A DNA stretch of 64,000 nt from Nocardioides piscis (GTDB lineage: Bacteria; Actinomycetota; Actinomycetes; Propionibacteriales; Nocardioidaceae), in NCBI RefSeq assembly GCF_011300215.1, contig NZ_CP049866.1, positions 930,001 through 994,000 on the forward strand, given 5' to 3'. The notes beneath the pieces were generated by a model. It made no database searches, was not told where the DNA came from, and was given only the letters and a program-made list of their open reading frames with translations. This document shows, in pieces, positions 1 to 8,934 of the stretch; within the stretch, counting starts at the first letter, position 1, and each line of letters opens with the position of its first letter. The translations under genes were made by a program, and so were the position numbers.

Positions 1-429
1 GGGGCCGAGGACGGTCTCGACCTCGGCGAGCCGCTTGGCGCTGACCGGCCCGGAGCCGCCACAGGAGTCGGCGGCGTACGGCGGGGCATCGCCCGTGACC
101 AGGAAGACGTACTCGGTGCCGGGGCGGAGCTTCCCGAGCCCGCACGCCGTGGCCTGCTGGTGGGAGACGACCACGGTGTCGCGCTCGACCGAGCCCTTGA
201 ACACCTCGGTCACCGTGAGGGCGTACTCGAACTGCTTGCCGACCTCGACGACGTCGCCGACCTCGGCGACGAAGACCGCGTCGGCGCGGTTGCTCTGCTT
301 CTCGATGTCAGCGCTGTCGCACCTGCAGGCGAACGCAGGGGCAGCAGTGGCGAGCACGAGGCCCGACATCGCCAGCAGCGCGGCGACCAGGGCGCCCGCC
401 AACCTCGTGAACAGCGGCGTCGTCAGCAT
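1..429 (-). CDS. Secreted CxC-type (TIMP/netrin-like) protein, C-terminus beyond window
   Basis: Leftward ORF starting at ATG 427-429 and running off the window, so only about 143 residues are visible. Residues 1-34 form a signal peptide (Arg after the start, an Ala/Leu-rich core, an APAFA-like cleavage site). The mature protein would begin with Cys-Arg-Cys, followed by two further Cys about 60 and 85 residues later. An N-terminal CxC right after cleavage is typical of the TIMP/netrin-like fold found in many actinobacterial secreted proteins of unknown role. It starts 4 bases after the upstream HAD gene ends, so it is probably the last gene of the serS transcript. The fold is inferred from the Cys pattern only; no function can be given. 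Confidence 0.75.
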   Translation of the reverse strand, partial: MLTTPLFTRLAGALVAALLAMSGLVLATAAPAFACRCDSADIEKQSNRADAVFVAEVGDVVEVGKQFEYALTVTEVFKGSVERDTVVVSHQQATACGLGKLRPGTEYVFLVTGDAPPYAADSCGGSGPVSAKRLAEVETVLGP

Positions 430-433
430 TGGA

Positions 434-1258
434 TCACCCTAGCGAGAGGTCGAACAGGTCGTTCAGCACGGCCGCGACACCGTCCTCGTCGTTGGGCGGC
501 GCGACGTGGTCGGCGAGGTCGAGCACGCTCTGGTGGGCGTTGGCCATCGCGTAGGACGTCCCCGCCCACTCCAGCAGCGGCAGGTCGTTGGGCATGTCGC
601 CGAAGGCGACCACCTCGTCGGGTCCCACCCCCAGCTCCGCCGCGAGCGTGGCCAGGGTCGTGGCCTTGGTGACACCGGCGGCGCTGATCTCGACGAGGGT
701 GCCGACCGAGGACCACGTGGTCGTGACGAGGTGACCGATGGCTTCCTCGGCCTGCTCCCAGAACCTCTCGGGGGCCATCTCCTCGTGGCGTGCCAGCAGC
801 TTGACCACCAGGTCGTCGGCGATGTCCTCGAGCGGGCCGAGCGGGATGTCGGTCGTCGCGTTGACGTTGAGGCGGGGCATGAACGAGGCCTCGCGAGCGA
901 AGCCTGTCGTCTTCTCCAGGGCGAAGGTCGTGCCGGGGATGGCGCGCCGCAGGAGACGTCCCACGTCGACGAGGGTGTCGACGTCGATCGTCCGGGCGCG
1001 CGCGACCTCGCGGGCCGCAACGTCATAGACGATGCCGCCGTTGCTGCAGATCGCCAGGCCGTGGCCACCGACGTCGGCCCACAGCGACTCCATCCAGCGG
1101 ATCGGCCGGCCGGTGGTGAACACGACGGGGACGCCGAGCTCGTCGAGCGCGGTCAGGACGGCGCGGGTCCGGTCGGTGACGGTGCCGTCGGTGTGGAGCA
1201 GGGTGCCGTCGAGATCGGTCGCGACGAGCCTGGGCCGCTGCGCCGGCACCTCAACCAC
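434..1258 (-). CDS. Cof-type HAD superfamily phosphatase
   Basis: A 274-residue haloacid-dehalogenase-like hydrolase. Motif I is DLDGT at about residues 15-19 (nucleophile and general acid Asp), motif II is the Thr of VVFTTGRP, and motif IV is GDMPND at about 220-225. A large insert between motifs II and III is the Cof/type IIB cap, which in this family selects sugar phosphates or similar small phosphate esters. Cytosolic; the substrate cannot be read from the sequence. The GTG start overlaps the end of the preceding GNAT gene by 8 bases, so translation is probably coupled. A second, related HAD protein lies two genes upstream in the same operon. Confidence 0.9.
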   Translation of the reverse strand: MVEVPAQRPRLVATDLDGTLLHTDGTVTDRTRAVLTALDELGVPVVFTTGRPIRWMESLWADVGGHGLAICSNGGIVYDVAAREVARARTIDVDTLVDVGRLLRRAIPGTTFALEKTTGFAREASFMPRLNVNATTDIPLGPLEDIADDLVVKLLARHEEMAPERFWEQAEEAIGHLVTTTWSSVGTLVEISAAGVTKATTLATLAAELGVGPDEVVAFGDMPNDLPLLEWAGTSYAMANAHQSVLDLADHVAPPNDEDGVAAVLNDLFDLSLG

Positions 1259-1754
1259 CGGTCGCGGGGCGCACCGGGCGGGCCATGACCAGCTCGCCGT
1301 CCTCGTTGGAGCCCCTCAGCTCGGTGAAGCCGGTCTTGGCGAGCACGCGGAGGCTGGCGGCGTTGGTCGGTGAGACGCTCGCCCGCACGCGGACGCCGAG
1401 GGCATCGGTGTGGACCAGCAGCCCGCGCACCGCCTCCGTCGCGACCCCCCTGCCGCGCGCATCGGCGACGAGGCCGAAGCCCAGCTCGACCTCCGGGTCC
1501 TGGTCGGGCCCAGGAGACGGCGGGCCGAAGAAGCCGACCGAGCCGAAGACGACGTCGTCGAACGACCGCATGATGTGGCGAGGGCCCCACGGGTCGTCGC
1601 TGCGGACCATCCCGGCCGCGGCCAGGTCGTCGCGGCGCGGGTAGTCGGGGTGCCATGTCGCTGCGCGCTCGCCGGCGCGCATCCTCGCCGCCTCGTCGGG
1701 CGTGATCAGGACCAGCGCCAGCCGCTGGGTCGTGACCGTCGGCGGCAGGCTCAT
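1251..1754 (-). CDS. GNAT family N-acetyltransferase (RimJ/RimL-like)
   Basis: A 167-residue single-domain acetyltransferase. It opens with the TQRLAL element typical of RimJ/RimL-type GNATs. The acetyl-CoA loop is near residues 98-110 (DARGRGVATEAVRGLL, the R/Q-x-x-G-x-A pattern), followed by the usual NAASLRVLAKTGF segment that completes the fold. Likely acetylates a protein N-terminus or a small amine; the substrate is unknown. Its ATG overlaps the stop of the upstream HAD gene (ATGA) and its own end overlaps the next HAD gene by 8 bases, so it is embedded in a tightly coupled serS operon. Confidence 0.9.
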   Translation of the reverse strand: MSLPPTVTTQRLALVLITPDEAARMRAGERAATWHPDYPRRDDLAAAGMVRSDDPWGPRHIMRSFDDVVFGSVGFFGPPSPGPDQDPEVELGFGLVADARGRGVATEAVRGLLVHTDALGVRVRASVSPTNAASLRVLAKTGFTELRGSNEDGELVMARPVRPATGG

Positions 1755-2605
1755 GTCGGCCCGGTGGGCGGGAACCAGAGGTTGAGCTCCTGGGCTGCTC
1801 CGTCCTGGTCGACCGGACCCGTGACGTGGTCTGCGACGGCGCGGACCTCTTCGATCGCCTGTCCCATCGCCACACCGCGGCCGGCCCAGGCGAGCATCTC
1901 GAGGTCGTTGCGGCCGTCACCGATGGCCAGGCAGTCGCTGGCCCGCAGGCCGAGCTCGTCGGCGACCACCTGCAGCCCGCTCGCCTTGGAGACCCCGACC
2001 GGCGAGAGGTCGAGCCACGCCGTCCAGCCGACGACGTAGTCGGTGCCGTGGAGCCCGAGCCGGCTCGCGAGCTCGACGAAGTCGTCCGCGGTGGCCTCGG
2101 GGTCGCGGATGATGACACGGCTGACCGGCCCGGCGACGATCTCGTCGACGTCGGTGATGATCATCTCGCCCGACAGCTCCCCCTCGGGGAAGGGCCGGTT
2201 GACGCGATAGCCGCTGCCGCGCTCCTCGACCGCGACCAGCGCGTTGGGGTGGTGCTCCAGCACGGCGGCGACGGCCGCACGGGCGTCGAAGGTCACCTCG
2301 CGCACCACGTCCATCGGCGGATAGCGGAAGATCACGGCGCCGTTGGAGGCCACGACCCAGAGCTGGTCCGCCTCCTCACGGGGGATGTCGAGCAGGTCGG
2401 CGATCCTCGTCATGCCGTGGGGCGAGCGTCCGCTCGACAAGACGATGTGTGCGCCCGCGTCGAGGGCACGGTGGACGGCGGCGTACACCTCGGGACGGAT
2501 CTGCTCATAGGTCTGCCCCGACCCCTCGACCCAGGCGAGCAGGGTGCCATCGATGTCGAGGGCGACGAGCCTGGGCTGCCAGTCGGTGGCCAGCTCGTGC
2601 GTCAC
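1751..2605 (-). CDS. Cof-type HAD superfamily phosphatase directly after serS
   Basis: A 284-residue HAD hydrolase. The open frame extends far upstream, but the GTG at 2605 is chosen because GTG and the serS TGA share the 4-base overlap GTGA and the domain starts at once: the DIDGT motif is at residues 17-21. Motif II is the Ser of LSSGRS and motif IV is GDGRND at about 229-234, with a Cof-type cap between. Likely dephosphorylates a sugar phosphate or nucleotide-like substrate in the cytosol. It is only distantly similar to the HAD protein at 434-1258, so the operon holds two non-identical phosphatases. Confidence 0.9.
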   Translation of the reverse strand: MTHELATDWQPRLVALDIDGTLLAWVEGSGQTYEQIRPEVYAAVHRALDAGAHIVLSSGRSPHGMTRIADLLDIPREEADQLWVVASNGAVIFRYPPMDVVREVTFDARAAVAAVLEHHPNALVAVEERGSGYRVNRPFPEGELSGEMIITDVDEIVAGPVSRVIIRDPEATADDFVELASRLGLHGTDYVVGWTAWLDLSPVGVSKASGLQVVADELGLRASDCLAIGDGRNDLEMLAWAGRGVAMGQAIEEVRAVADHVTGPVDQDGAAQELNLWFPPTGPT

Positions 2606-3867
2606 GACACCGGGGTCAATGTCTCGAGGCCCCCGAGGTAGGGCTGCAGGGCAGCGGGCACCCGCACCGAGCCGTCGGCCTGCTGGTGGGTCTCCAGGAT
2701 CGCCACGATCGTGCGGGTGATCGCGGTCAGCGTGCCGTTGAGGGTGGCGACCGGGGTCGTGCCCGAATCGCCCCGCTGCCGGATGTCGAGGCGCCGGCTC
2801 TGGAAGTCGGTGCAGTTGGAGGTCGAGGTCAGCTCGCGGAACTTGCCCTGGGTGGGGATCCACACCTCGCAGTCGAACTTCCGCTGGGCGCTGAGGCCCA
2901 GGTCGCCGGCGGCCACGTCGATGACGCGATAGGCCAGCTCGAGCTTGTCGAGGAACTCCTTCTCCCAGGCGAGAAGTCGTTGGTGCTCGGCGAAGGACTC
3001 CTCGACGGTGGTGTAGACGAACATCTCGACCTTGTCGAACCAGTGCACCCGGATGATGCCCTTGGTGTCCTTGCCGTGGGAGCCGGCCTCCTTGCGGAAG
3101 CACGGGCTGAAGGACGCATAGCGCAGCGGCAGCTTGGCTGCGTCGAGGATCTCGTCGGAGTGGTAGGCCGCCATCGGCACCTCGGACGTGCCGACGAGAT
3201 AGAGGTCCTCGCCCTCGATGCGATAGACGTCGTCGGCTGCCTGGCCGAGGAAGCCGGTGCCCTCCATCGCCCGCGGCTTGACCAGCGAGGGCGCGATCAC
3301 CTGGGTGAACCCGGCCGCGCGCGCCTGGTCCATCGCCATGTTGACCAGCGCGAGCTCGAGCTGGGCGCCGATGCCGGTGAGGAAGTAGAACCGCGATCCG
3401 CTCACCTTCGCGCCACGCTCGAGGTCGATGGCGCCCAGCAGGCGTCCGAGCTCGACGTGGTCGCGCGGCTCGAAGTCGAACTCGCGCGGTGTCCCCACGT
3501 GCTCGAGCACGACGAAGTCGTCCTCACCACCCGCCGGCGCCTCGTCGGCGGCCGGGTTGGGGATCGCCTTGAGCGCCGCGTCCCACTCGACCTCGGCGAC
3601 GGTCTGGGCTGCCTCGAGCTCCTTGACCTCCGCGGACAGCGCCTTGGTCCGGGCCAGCAGGTCGGCCTTCTCGTCGCCCTGGGCCTGGGCGACCTGCTTG
3701 CCCAGTGACTTCTGCTCGGCCCGCTTCGCCTCGAAGGCGGAGATCGCCGTACGGCGCGCCTCGTCGGCCGCGAGCGCGCGGTCGACGACGTCGCCGGACA
3801 GTCCGCGCTTGGCCTGGGCCGCCCTCACGCGCTCGGGATCGTCGCGGAGCAGGCGGGGATCGATCAT
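2602..3867 (-). CDS. serS: Serine--tRNA ligase
   Basis: A 421-residue class II aminoacyl-tRNA synthetase that charges tRNA-Ser (and tRNA-Sec where present) with serine. Residues 1-105 are the charged helical hairpin arm that grips the long variable arm of tRNA-Ser. The catalytic core shows motif 2 around residues 245-275 ([14 protein letters not shown]) and motif 3 toward the C-terminus ([16 protein letters not shown], then a Gly/Thr/Leu-Asn-Gly segment). Length and motif order match bacterial SerRS. The ATG at 3867 follows a TAGCCT -10 box by 6 bases, suggesting a leaderless mRNA. It heads a leftward operon with two HAD phosphatases and a GNAT. Confidence 0.98.
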   Translation of the reverse strand: MIDPRLLRDDPERVRAAQAKRGLSGDVVDRALAADEARRTAISAFEAKRAEQKSLGKQVAQAQGDEKADLLARTKALSAEVKELEAAQTVAEVEWDAALKAIPNPAADEAPAGGEDDFVVLEHVGTPREFDFEPRDHVELGRLLGAIDLERGAKVSGSRFYFLTGIGAQLELALVNMAMDQARAAGFTQVIAPSLVKPRAMEGTGFLGQAADDVYRIEGEDLYLVGTSEVPMAAYHSDEILDAAKLPLRYASFSPCFRKEAGSHGKDTKGIIRVHWFDKVEMFVYTTVEESFAEHQRLLAWEKEFLDKLELAYRVIDVAAGDLGLSAQRKFDCEVWIPTQGKFRELTSTSNCTDFQSRRLDIRQRGDSGTTPVATLNGTLTAITRTIVAILETHQQADGSVRVPAALQPYLGGLETLTPVS

Positions 3868-3873
3868 GGGGTC

Positions 3874-3879
3874 AGGCTA
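3874..3879 (-). promoter_or_regulatory. -10 box (TAGCCT) of serS
   Basis: Six bases before ATG 3867; fits a leaderless start. Back-to-back with the promoter of the rightward lipid-enzyme gene. Confidence 0.6.
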
Positions 3880-3888
3880 TCCGGCAGG

Positions 3889-3894
3889 CATACT
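3889..3894 (+). promoter_or_regulatory. -10 box (CATACT) of the PAP2-DAGK gene
   Basis: Seven bases before GTG 3902; used to choose that start. Confidence 0.5.
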
Positions 3895-3901
3895 TCTCGG
3901 C

Positions 3902-5476
3902 GTGCTGGACGCCCCTCGACGAGTTCCCCTGATCTGGGCAGGGCTGTCCCTGCTTGCCTTCGCCGGGCTCGCCTGGGCCGTGACCGGTGACCGGTCGCCG
4001 CTCGACGGCCTCGACCAGTGGGGGCGCCGGAGCGAGGACTGGGCCGACGAGAGCGCGCCGCTGGTCGAGGTGCTGCGCGCCATCGAGCTGGGGTTCAACA
4101 CCATCGGGATGACGGTCCTGACCGTGATCGTGGCCAGCTGGCTCTTCACGCGGGGCCAGCGCCGCGCCGCGCTGTTCGCCGTCATGGTCATGGGCGTGGC
4201 GGCGCTGGCGACGACCGGGCTCAAGCTCGTGCTCGGCCGGGACCGGCCCGAGTGGCAGGACACCTTCGGCCTGCATGCCAACCACAGCTTCCCCTCGGGC
4301 CACGCGTCCTCCGCAGCCGCCTTCGCCGGCATCATGGTCGTCCTGGCCCTGTTGTTCATCCGGCGCGCCAACCTGCGCCGCGTCGCCGTCGCCGTGGCCG
4401 TCGGTTGGTGGCTCCTCGTCTGCGCCGACCGGATCTTCCTGGGCCGCCACTTCCCCACGGACGTGATCGCGGGGTCGTTGCTCGGTCTCGCGGTGGTCCT
4501 CCTCTGCCTCGCCTTCATCGACCCCCGACCGCGCTCGACCGCCGCCAACGTCGACCCGCTGCCGGAGGTCTTCACCTCCCAGCGTCGGCTGGCGGTGATC
4601 CTCAACCCGATCAAGGTCGAGGACGTCGGGCAGTTCCGCTCCGTCGTCAACGCGATGGCTGTCGAGTCAGGCTGGTCGGAGCCGCGGTGGCACTTCACGA
4701 CCATCGAGGACCCGGGCGGCGGGATGGCGGACAAGGCTGCCGTCGAAGGCACCGACCTGGTCCTCGTCTGCGGCGGCGACGGCACCGTCCGCGAGGCCTG
4801 CGCCGAGCTCGCGGGGACCGGCATCCCGGTCGGGATCATCCCTGCCGGCACCGGCAACCTGCTGGCGCGCAACCTCGGCATCCCGCTCTATCTCCGCTCG
4901 GCCATCGACGTCGCGCTCAACGGTCAGGACCGAGCGATCGACCTCGTCGACGTCAGCGGCGACGGCCTGGCCGACACCCACTTCATGGTGATGGCCGGCA
5001 TGGGCTTCGACGCGGCGCTGATGGAGGGCGTCAACGAGGACTTCAAGGCCAAGATCGGGTGGATCGCCTACGTCATCTCCGGGTTGAGGTCGTTGATGTT
5101 CCCGGCCGTGAAGTTCGAGGTCCAGATCGACGACGACGACCCGACGACCCACCGCGCCCGCACCATCGTGGTCGGCAACGTCGGCTATCTCCAGGCCGGG
5201 ATGCCGCTCCTGCCCGACGCCTCGATCGACGACGGTCTGCTCGACGTCGTGATCCTGCACCCCAAGCGATTCCTGTCGTGGATCCCGCTGGCCGTCCGGG
5301 TGCTGTCGAAGGGCGCGAAGTCCGACGAGCTGATCCACCGCTCGACCGGCGCCCGGGTCGTCATCCGCGCATCGGCCGACACCCCGCGCCAGCTCGACGG
5401 CGACTCGATCGGCGCCGGTCGCGAGCTGCGGATGGAGTGCGTGCACGGGCGCCTGCTGGTCCGCGTCCCGCGCTGA
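3902..5476 (+). CDS. PAP2 phosphatase - diacylglycerol kinase fusion protein
   Basis: A 524-residue membrane-anchored two-domain lipid enzyme. The N-terminal half (1-220) has five or six hydrophobic segments and the three PAP2 motifs: KLVLGRDRP near 108-116, SFPSGH near 129-134, and the RHFPTD segment near 182-187. The C-terminal half (from about 230) is a diacylglycerol/sphingoid-base kinase catalytic domain with the NPIKV start, GGDGT nucleotide loop near 291-295 and the PAGTGN segment. Such fusions are known in actinobacteria and could both phosphorylate and dephosphorylate lipids such as diacylglycerol or prenyl phosphates. GTG 3902 is preferred because an in-frame ATG at 3866 would overlap serS, and a CATACT -10 box lies 7 bases upstream. 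Confidence 0.9.
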   Translation: MLDAPRRVPLIWAGLSLLAFAGLAWAVTGDRSPLDGLDQWGRRSEDWADESAPLVEVLRAIELGFNTIGMTVLTVIVASWLFTRGQRRAALFAVMVMGVAALATTGLKLVLGRDRPEWQDTFGLHANHSFPSGHASSAAAFAGIMVVLALLFIRRANLRRVAVAVAVGWWLLVCADRIFLGRHFPTDVIAGSLLGLAVVLLCLAFIDPRPRSTAANVDPLPEVFTSQRRLAVILNPIKVEDVGQFRSVVNAMAVESGWSEPRWHFTTIEDPGGGMADKAAVEGTDLVLVCGGDGTVREACAELAGTGIPVGIIPAGTGNLLARNLGIPLYLRSAIDVALNGQDRAIDLVDVSGDGLADTHFMVMAGMGFDAALMEGVNEDFKAKIGWIAYVISGLRSLMFPAVKFEVQIDDDDPTTHRARTIVVGNVGYLQAGMPLLPDASIDDGLLDVVILHPKRFLSWIPLAVRVLSKGAKSDELIHRSTGARVVIRASADTPRQLDGDSIGAGRELRMECVHGRLLVRVPR

Positions 5477-5486
5477 GGCGCTGCGG

Positions 5487-6014
5487 CTAGCGGGGGTCGA
5501 GACGGAACACCCGGATGACCCGGTCGGTGCGCTCCTGATATTTCGCGAAGTTGGGCCAGGTCCGGGTCATCACGTCATAGAGACGGTCTCGCTCGGACCC
5601 GGTGGCTTCGTGGACGACGACGCGGTGCTCACGGCCACCGACGCGGACTCGCGGCTCGTCGGCGGCCACCACGTTGAGCACCCAGACCGGCCGCCGGGTG
5701 CCGCCGAAGTTGGAGCCGGCCACCAGCCAGCCACCCTCGTGGGGCACCGCGAGCAGCGGTGTCTCGCGGAGCTGCCCGCTCTTACGGCCCGGCACGATGA
5801 GGGTCAGTGAGGGCAGACCCGCCAGGTCGAGCAGCGTCAACCGGCCCCGGGACAGCCGCTGGATGCCCTTGTCGATCCTGACGATCTGCGGGAGGTGTCG
5901 CGGGGTGCGCTCGTCGGCCCCGATCGCGACCGCGATCGGCAGCACGGCGCGGCGATAGCGCTCGTGGAGCGCAGACCGGACGCGGTGCGCCGGCGCGGGC
6001 CGGGGCTCGGGCAT
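5487..6014 (-). CDS. Deazaflavin (F420)-dependent nitroreductase family protein
   Basis: A 175-residue single-domain protein of the Ddn/nitroreductase F420-dependent family. It has the core pattern LIVPGRKSGQLRETPLL, then GGWLVAGSNFGG and VWVLN, which form the split barrel that binds reduced F420. Members reduce quinones or nitro compounds; the physiological substrate here is unknown. The open frame begins at 6038, but ATG 6014 is preferred because TAGGAT lies exactly 7 bases before it, matching the leaderless promoters seen elsewhere in the window. It converges with the lipid-enzyme gene, leaving only 10 bases between stops. Confidence 0.85.
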   Translation of the reverse strand: MPEPRPAPAHRVRSALHERYRRAVLPIAVAIGADERTPRHLPQIVRIDKGIQRLSRGRLTLLDLAGLPSLTLIVPGRKSGQLRETPLLAVPHEGGWLVAGSNFGGTRRPVWVLNVVAADEPRVRVGGREHRVVVHEATGSERDRLYDVMTRTWPNFAKYQERTDRVIRVFRLDPR

Positions 6015-6021
6015 GGAGGCG

Positions 6022-6027
6022 ATCCTA
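6022..6027 (-). promoter_or_regulatory. -10 box (TAGGAT) of the nitroreductase gene
   Basis: Seven bases before ATG 6014; used to choose that start over 6038. Confidence 0.55.
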
Positions 6028-6041
6028 CGGCGGGTCATGGC

Positions 6042-6437
6042 TCAGACCCGTGCGTGCGCGATCGCCTCCTCCTCCTCGGGTGAGAGCTGCTGCTCGCACG
6101 TCCAGCCGCTGATCGACTTGGCATAGGTGCGTGCCTCGCTGCGCCCGTGGATCGAGCTCAGCACCACCCCGTGGCCGGCGTCGTCCAGCAGCGCCACGCT
6201 CCAGCTCAGGTGTCCGCCGACGTCTCCGAACGCGTCATACCTGACCACCGAGAGGTGACGCAGGGCGTCGCCGGTCTCGGTCTTGAGTGCGGCGACCTCC
6301 TGGCGCAGCCCGTGGACGTCCTCGGGCAGCGCATCGACCGCGGGGCGTTGGGTCGAGGCCGTACGCCGCAGTCCGACCACGGCCAGGACGAGGGCCGTCG
6401 CAGCGGTAAGCAGGGCGAGGATGGCGAGGATCAGCAC
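6042..6437 (-). CDS. DUF4446 family membrane-anchored protein
   Basis: A 131-residue protein with one N-terminal transmembrane helix (LILAILALLTAATALVLAVVGL, about residues 2-23), a short coiled-coil-like stretch (QEVAALKTETGDALRHLS), then the conserved DUF4446 core with VVRYDAFGDVGGHLSWSVALLD and VVLSSIHGR. The function of the family is unknown. The frame is open to 6551, which would overlap pheA on the other strand; GTG 6437 is chosen because the helix begins there and a TAGGGT -10 box sits 7 bases upstream. The C-terminus is acidic (SPEEEEAI). Confidence 0.85.
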   Translation of the reverse strand: MLILAILALLTAATALVLAVVGLRRTASTQRPAVDALPEDVHGLRQEVAALKTETGDALRHLSVVRYDAFGDVGGHLSWSVALLDDAGHGVVLSSIHGRSEARTYAKSISGWTCEQQLSPEEEEAIAHARV

Positions 6438-6444
6438 GGGCCCG

Positions 6445-6450
6445 ACCCTA
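6445..6450 (-). promoter_or_regulatory. -10 box (TAGGGT) of the DUF4446 gene
   Basis: Seven bases before GTG 6437; used to choose that start. Confidence 0.55.
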
Positions 6451-6519
6451 GGCCACCCGAGGGGCCGATCGGCTGAGACGAGCCGGTCGCACTCGTTGCC
6501 TGCGTGGGAAGATCCGCAG

Positions 6520-7374
6520 GTGACCGCACCAGCCTCGGATCGTCCGCGCATCGCCTACCAGGGCGAGCCCGGCGCCAACTCCCACCTCGTGTGCCAGCAG
6601 CACTACCCCGACTGGGAGGCGCTGGCGTGCGCGTCGTTCGAGGACGCGTTCGCGGCGGTGGAGAACGGTGACGCCGAGCTGGCGATGATCCCGATCGACA
6701 ACTCGATCGCCGGCCGGGTCGCGGACATCCACCACTTCCTGCCCACCAGCGACCTGCACATCGTCGGTGAGAGGTTCCTGCGGATCCAGTTCGCCCTGAT
6801 GGCGACCCCCGGTGCCGACGTCTCCGGCCTGCGGACGGTGCACAGCCACGTGCACGCCCTCGGCCAGTGTCGCGGCGTCATCCGCGAGCTCGGGCTGACG
6901 CCGGTCGTCGCCGGCGACACCGCGGGGGCCGCGCGCGAGGTGGCCCAGGCCCAGGACCCGACCCGGGCAGCGATCGCACCGCCGTTGGCCGCGCAGATCT
7001 ACGGCCTCGAGGTCCTGCGCAACGACGTCGAGGACGAGGACCACAACACCACGCGGTTCATCGTGCTCTCCCGCGACTTCGACCAGGCTCCTCGCGACGC
7101 CGGCAGCGTGGTCACGACCTTCATCTTCAACGTGCGCAACCTGCCCGCTGCGCTCTACAAGGCGCTCGGCGGCTTCGCCACCAACGGGGTCAACATGACC
7201 AAGCTGGAGAGCTACATGGTCGGCGGCCACTTCACCGCGACCCAGTTCCTGGCCGAGGTCGACGGTCACCCCGAGGACCCGGCGGTGAAGAACGCGCTCG
7301 AGGAGCTGGCGTTCTTCACCACCGAGGTCAAGGTGCTGGGCGTCTATCCCGCCGACGAGTTCCGCAGCAGCTAG
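6520..7374 (+). CDS. pheA: Prephenate dehydratase
   Basis: A 284-residue enzyme that converts prephenate to phenylpyruvate in phenylalanine synthesis. The catalytic domain (about 6-185) begins with RIAYQGEPGANSH and contains the NTTRF motif near 176-180 whose Thr is catalytic. A C-terminal ACT domain (about 196-275) should bind Phe for feedback control. The usual ACT signature ESRP is replaced by ESYMV at about 230, as in some proteobacterial-type dehydratases, so inhibitor response may differ. GTG 6520 is chosen because the domain starts 10 residues later and a GGAAG stretch lies about 9 bases upstream. It ends overlapping the convergent VOC gene. Confidence 0.96.
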   Translation: MTAPASDRPRIAYQGEPGANSHLVCQQHYPDWEALACASFEDAFAAVENGDAELAMIPIDNSIAGRVADIHHFLPTSDLHIVGERFLRIQFALMATPGADVSGLRTVHSHVHALGQCRGVIRELGLTPVVAGDTAGAAREVAQAQDPTRAAIAPPLAAQIYGLEVLRNDVEDEDHNTTRFIVLSRDFDQAPRDAGSVVTTFIFNVRNLPAALYKALGGFATNGVNMTKLESYMVGGHFTATQFLAEVDGHPEDPAVKNALEELAFFTTEVKVLGVYPADEFRSS

Positions 7375-8171
7375 CCCTGGGCTCCGTCAGGCGGGTTCTG
7401 CATGAGCACGAACGAGGCGCCCTGCGGGTCCTGGAGCACCGCCAGCCGCCCGACCCCCTCGACGTCGAAGGCCGGCGTGATCGTGGTGGCGCCCAGCTCG
7501 GATGCGTGAGCAACCGCCGCGTCCACGTCGTCGACGTTGAAGCTGACGTTCCAGTGGGCCGGGACGTCCGGCGCGGGAGGAGGTGTCAGGCCGGCGACGG
7601 ACCGGCCATTGGCGTTGAGCATCACGTAGGGCTCGGGTGAGCCCGGCATCTCGATCGTCTCGGTCGTGAGTCCCAGGACCGCGCCATAGAAAGGTGCGGC
7701 TCGGTCGAGGTCGGGGGTCTCCAGCTCGTTCCAGATCAAGGTGGCGTGCTCGTTGGCGCGCTGACAGCCGGCGAACCCCTTGTCCTGCCACAGCCCGACG
7801 GGCGCACCGGTCGGGTCTGCCACCCACGCCATCCGGCCCTGGTCGGGGACGTCCATCGGCTCGGCCAGCACCTGTCCCCCGGCCTGCTGCGCCTTGGCCA
7901 CGGCGTCGTCGACGTCGTCGGCGGCGAGGTAGACCCCCCAGCTCGACGGCTGGGCGCCGTCCATCACCGGGCCGAGCCCGGCCACCCGGTCGTCCCCGAG
8001 CTTGGCGATGGAATAGCTGCCGAGGTCCTGTCCGTCGTCCCCGGTCATCGTGCTCTCCTCGAAGTCCCAGCCGAACACCTGGCCGTAGAACTCCTTCGAT
8101 GCCTGCGGGTCGGCGCTGGTGTGCTCGATCCAGCTCGGCGTCCCCTGGTCGTACCTGTCGAACTTCGCCAT
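7371..8171 (-). CDS. Two-domain VOC (glyoxalase/bleomycin-resistance-like) protein
   Basis: A 266-residue protein made of two tandem vicinal-oxygen-chelate modules, about residues 8-125 and 135-262, each starting with a WxEH/WNELxTPD-type strand and ending with a DPTGAPVGLW- or DPQGASFVLM-type segment. The pattern matches the common actinobacterial VOC family (CDS-like hydroxylase-type annotation), whose members bind a metal between paired beta-alpha-beta-beta-beta units; the reaction is unknown. The frame is open further upstream, but the ATG at 8171 begins the recognisable domain and follows GAGGGAG at a suitable spacing. Its stop overlaps the pheA stop by 3 bases (convergent). Confidence 0.88.
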   Translation of the reverse strand: MAKFDRYDQGTPSWIEHTSADPQASKEFYGQVFGWDFEESTMTGDDGQDLGSYSIAKLGDDRVAGLGPVMDGAQPSSWGVYLAADDVDDAVAKAQQAGGQVLAEPMDVPDQGRMAWVADPTGAPVGLWQDKGFAGCQRANEHATLIWNELETPDLDRAAPFYGAVLGLTTETIEMPGSPEPYVMLNANGRSVAGLTPPPAPDVPAHWNVSFNVDDVDAAVAHASELGATTITPAFDVEGVGRLAVLQDPQGASFVLMQNPPDGAQG

Positions 8172-8244
8172 CACTGACTCCCTCGTGGTTGTGGTCTCGA
8201 CCCCCACGTCCGACTCAACACCCGACCACCGACAGTGGCAACGG

Positions 8245-8250
8245 TAGGTT
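8245..8250 (+). promoter_or_regulatory. -10 box (TAGGTT) of larBC
   Basis: Six bases before GTG 8257; consistent with a leaderless larB mRNA. Confidence 0.55.
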
Positions 8251-8256
8251 CGCACC

Positions 8257-8934
8257 GTGAGTGACGAGCGGACCGCAGACCTCGGCTTCGCACGGGTCGA
8301 CCTGGAGCGGGCGGACCGCACGGGCGACCCCGAGGTGGTGTACGGCGCCGGCAAGACCCCCGAGCAGGTCGCCGAGATCCTCAGCACCCTGCACGAGCGC
8401 CACCCCGACCGCGCGGTGCTCGCGACCCGCCTCAGCACCGAGGCGATGGCAGCGGCCGCCGCCGTCGGTGCCGAGGTGCACACCGTGGCTCGGGCAGCGA
8501 CCCTCGGCCCGCTGCCCGCCACCACCGGACGCGTCGGCATCCTCTCGGCCGGCACCTCCGACGCCCCTGTCGCAGCCGAGGCGGCCCTGACCGTGCGGGT
8601 CCACGGGGCGGAGGCCGTCGAGATCCGCGACGTGGGGGTCGCCGGCCTCCACCGCCTGCTGGCCGTGCGCGACCGCCTCGACGAGGCAGACGTGCTGGTC
8701 GTCGTCGCCGGGATGGAGGGAGCACTCCCCTCGGTGGTCGGCGGCCTGGTCGGGACACCTGTCATCGCCTGCCCCACCAGTGTCGGCTACGGCGCCTCGT
8801 TCGGCGGCCTGGCAGCGCTTCTCGGCATGCTCAACTCCTGCGCCCCGGGCGTCACGGTCGTCAACATCGACAACGGCTATGGCGCCGGTGTCGCAGCCGC
8901 GCGGATCGCCCGGGCAGTGGGGCGGCAGGCGTGA
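8257..8934 (+). CDS. larB: LarB, nickel-pincer nucleotide biosynthesis carboxylase/hydrolase
   Basis: A 225-residue protein of the AIR-carboxylase-like family. Signatures are the GTSDAPVAAEAA loop in the middle and CPTSVGYGASFGG followed by NIDNGYGAG at the end. In characterised systems LarB carboxylates nicotinic acid adenine dinucleotide and cleaves the phosphoanhydride, the first step to the nickel-pincer cofactor of lactate racemase and relatives. GTG 8257 sits 6 bases after TAGGTT, suggesting a leaderless start. Its stop overlaps the larC GTG (GTGA), so the two genes are translationally coupled. Neither larE nor larA is visible in this window. Confidence 0.92.
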   Translation: MSDERTADLGFARVDLERADRTGDPEVVYGAGKTPEQVAEILSTLHERHPDRAVLATRLSTEAMAAAAAVGAEVHTVARAATLGPLPATTGRVGILSAGTSDAPVAAEAALTVRVHGAEAVEIRDVGVAGLHRLLAVRDRLDEADVLVVVAGMEGALPSVVGGLVGTPVIACPTSVGYGASFGGLAALLGMLNSCAPGVTVVNIDNGYGAGVAAARIARAVGRQA

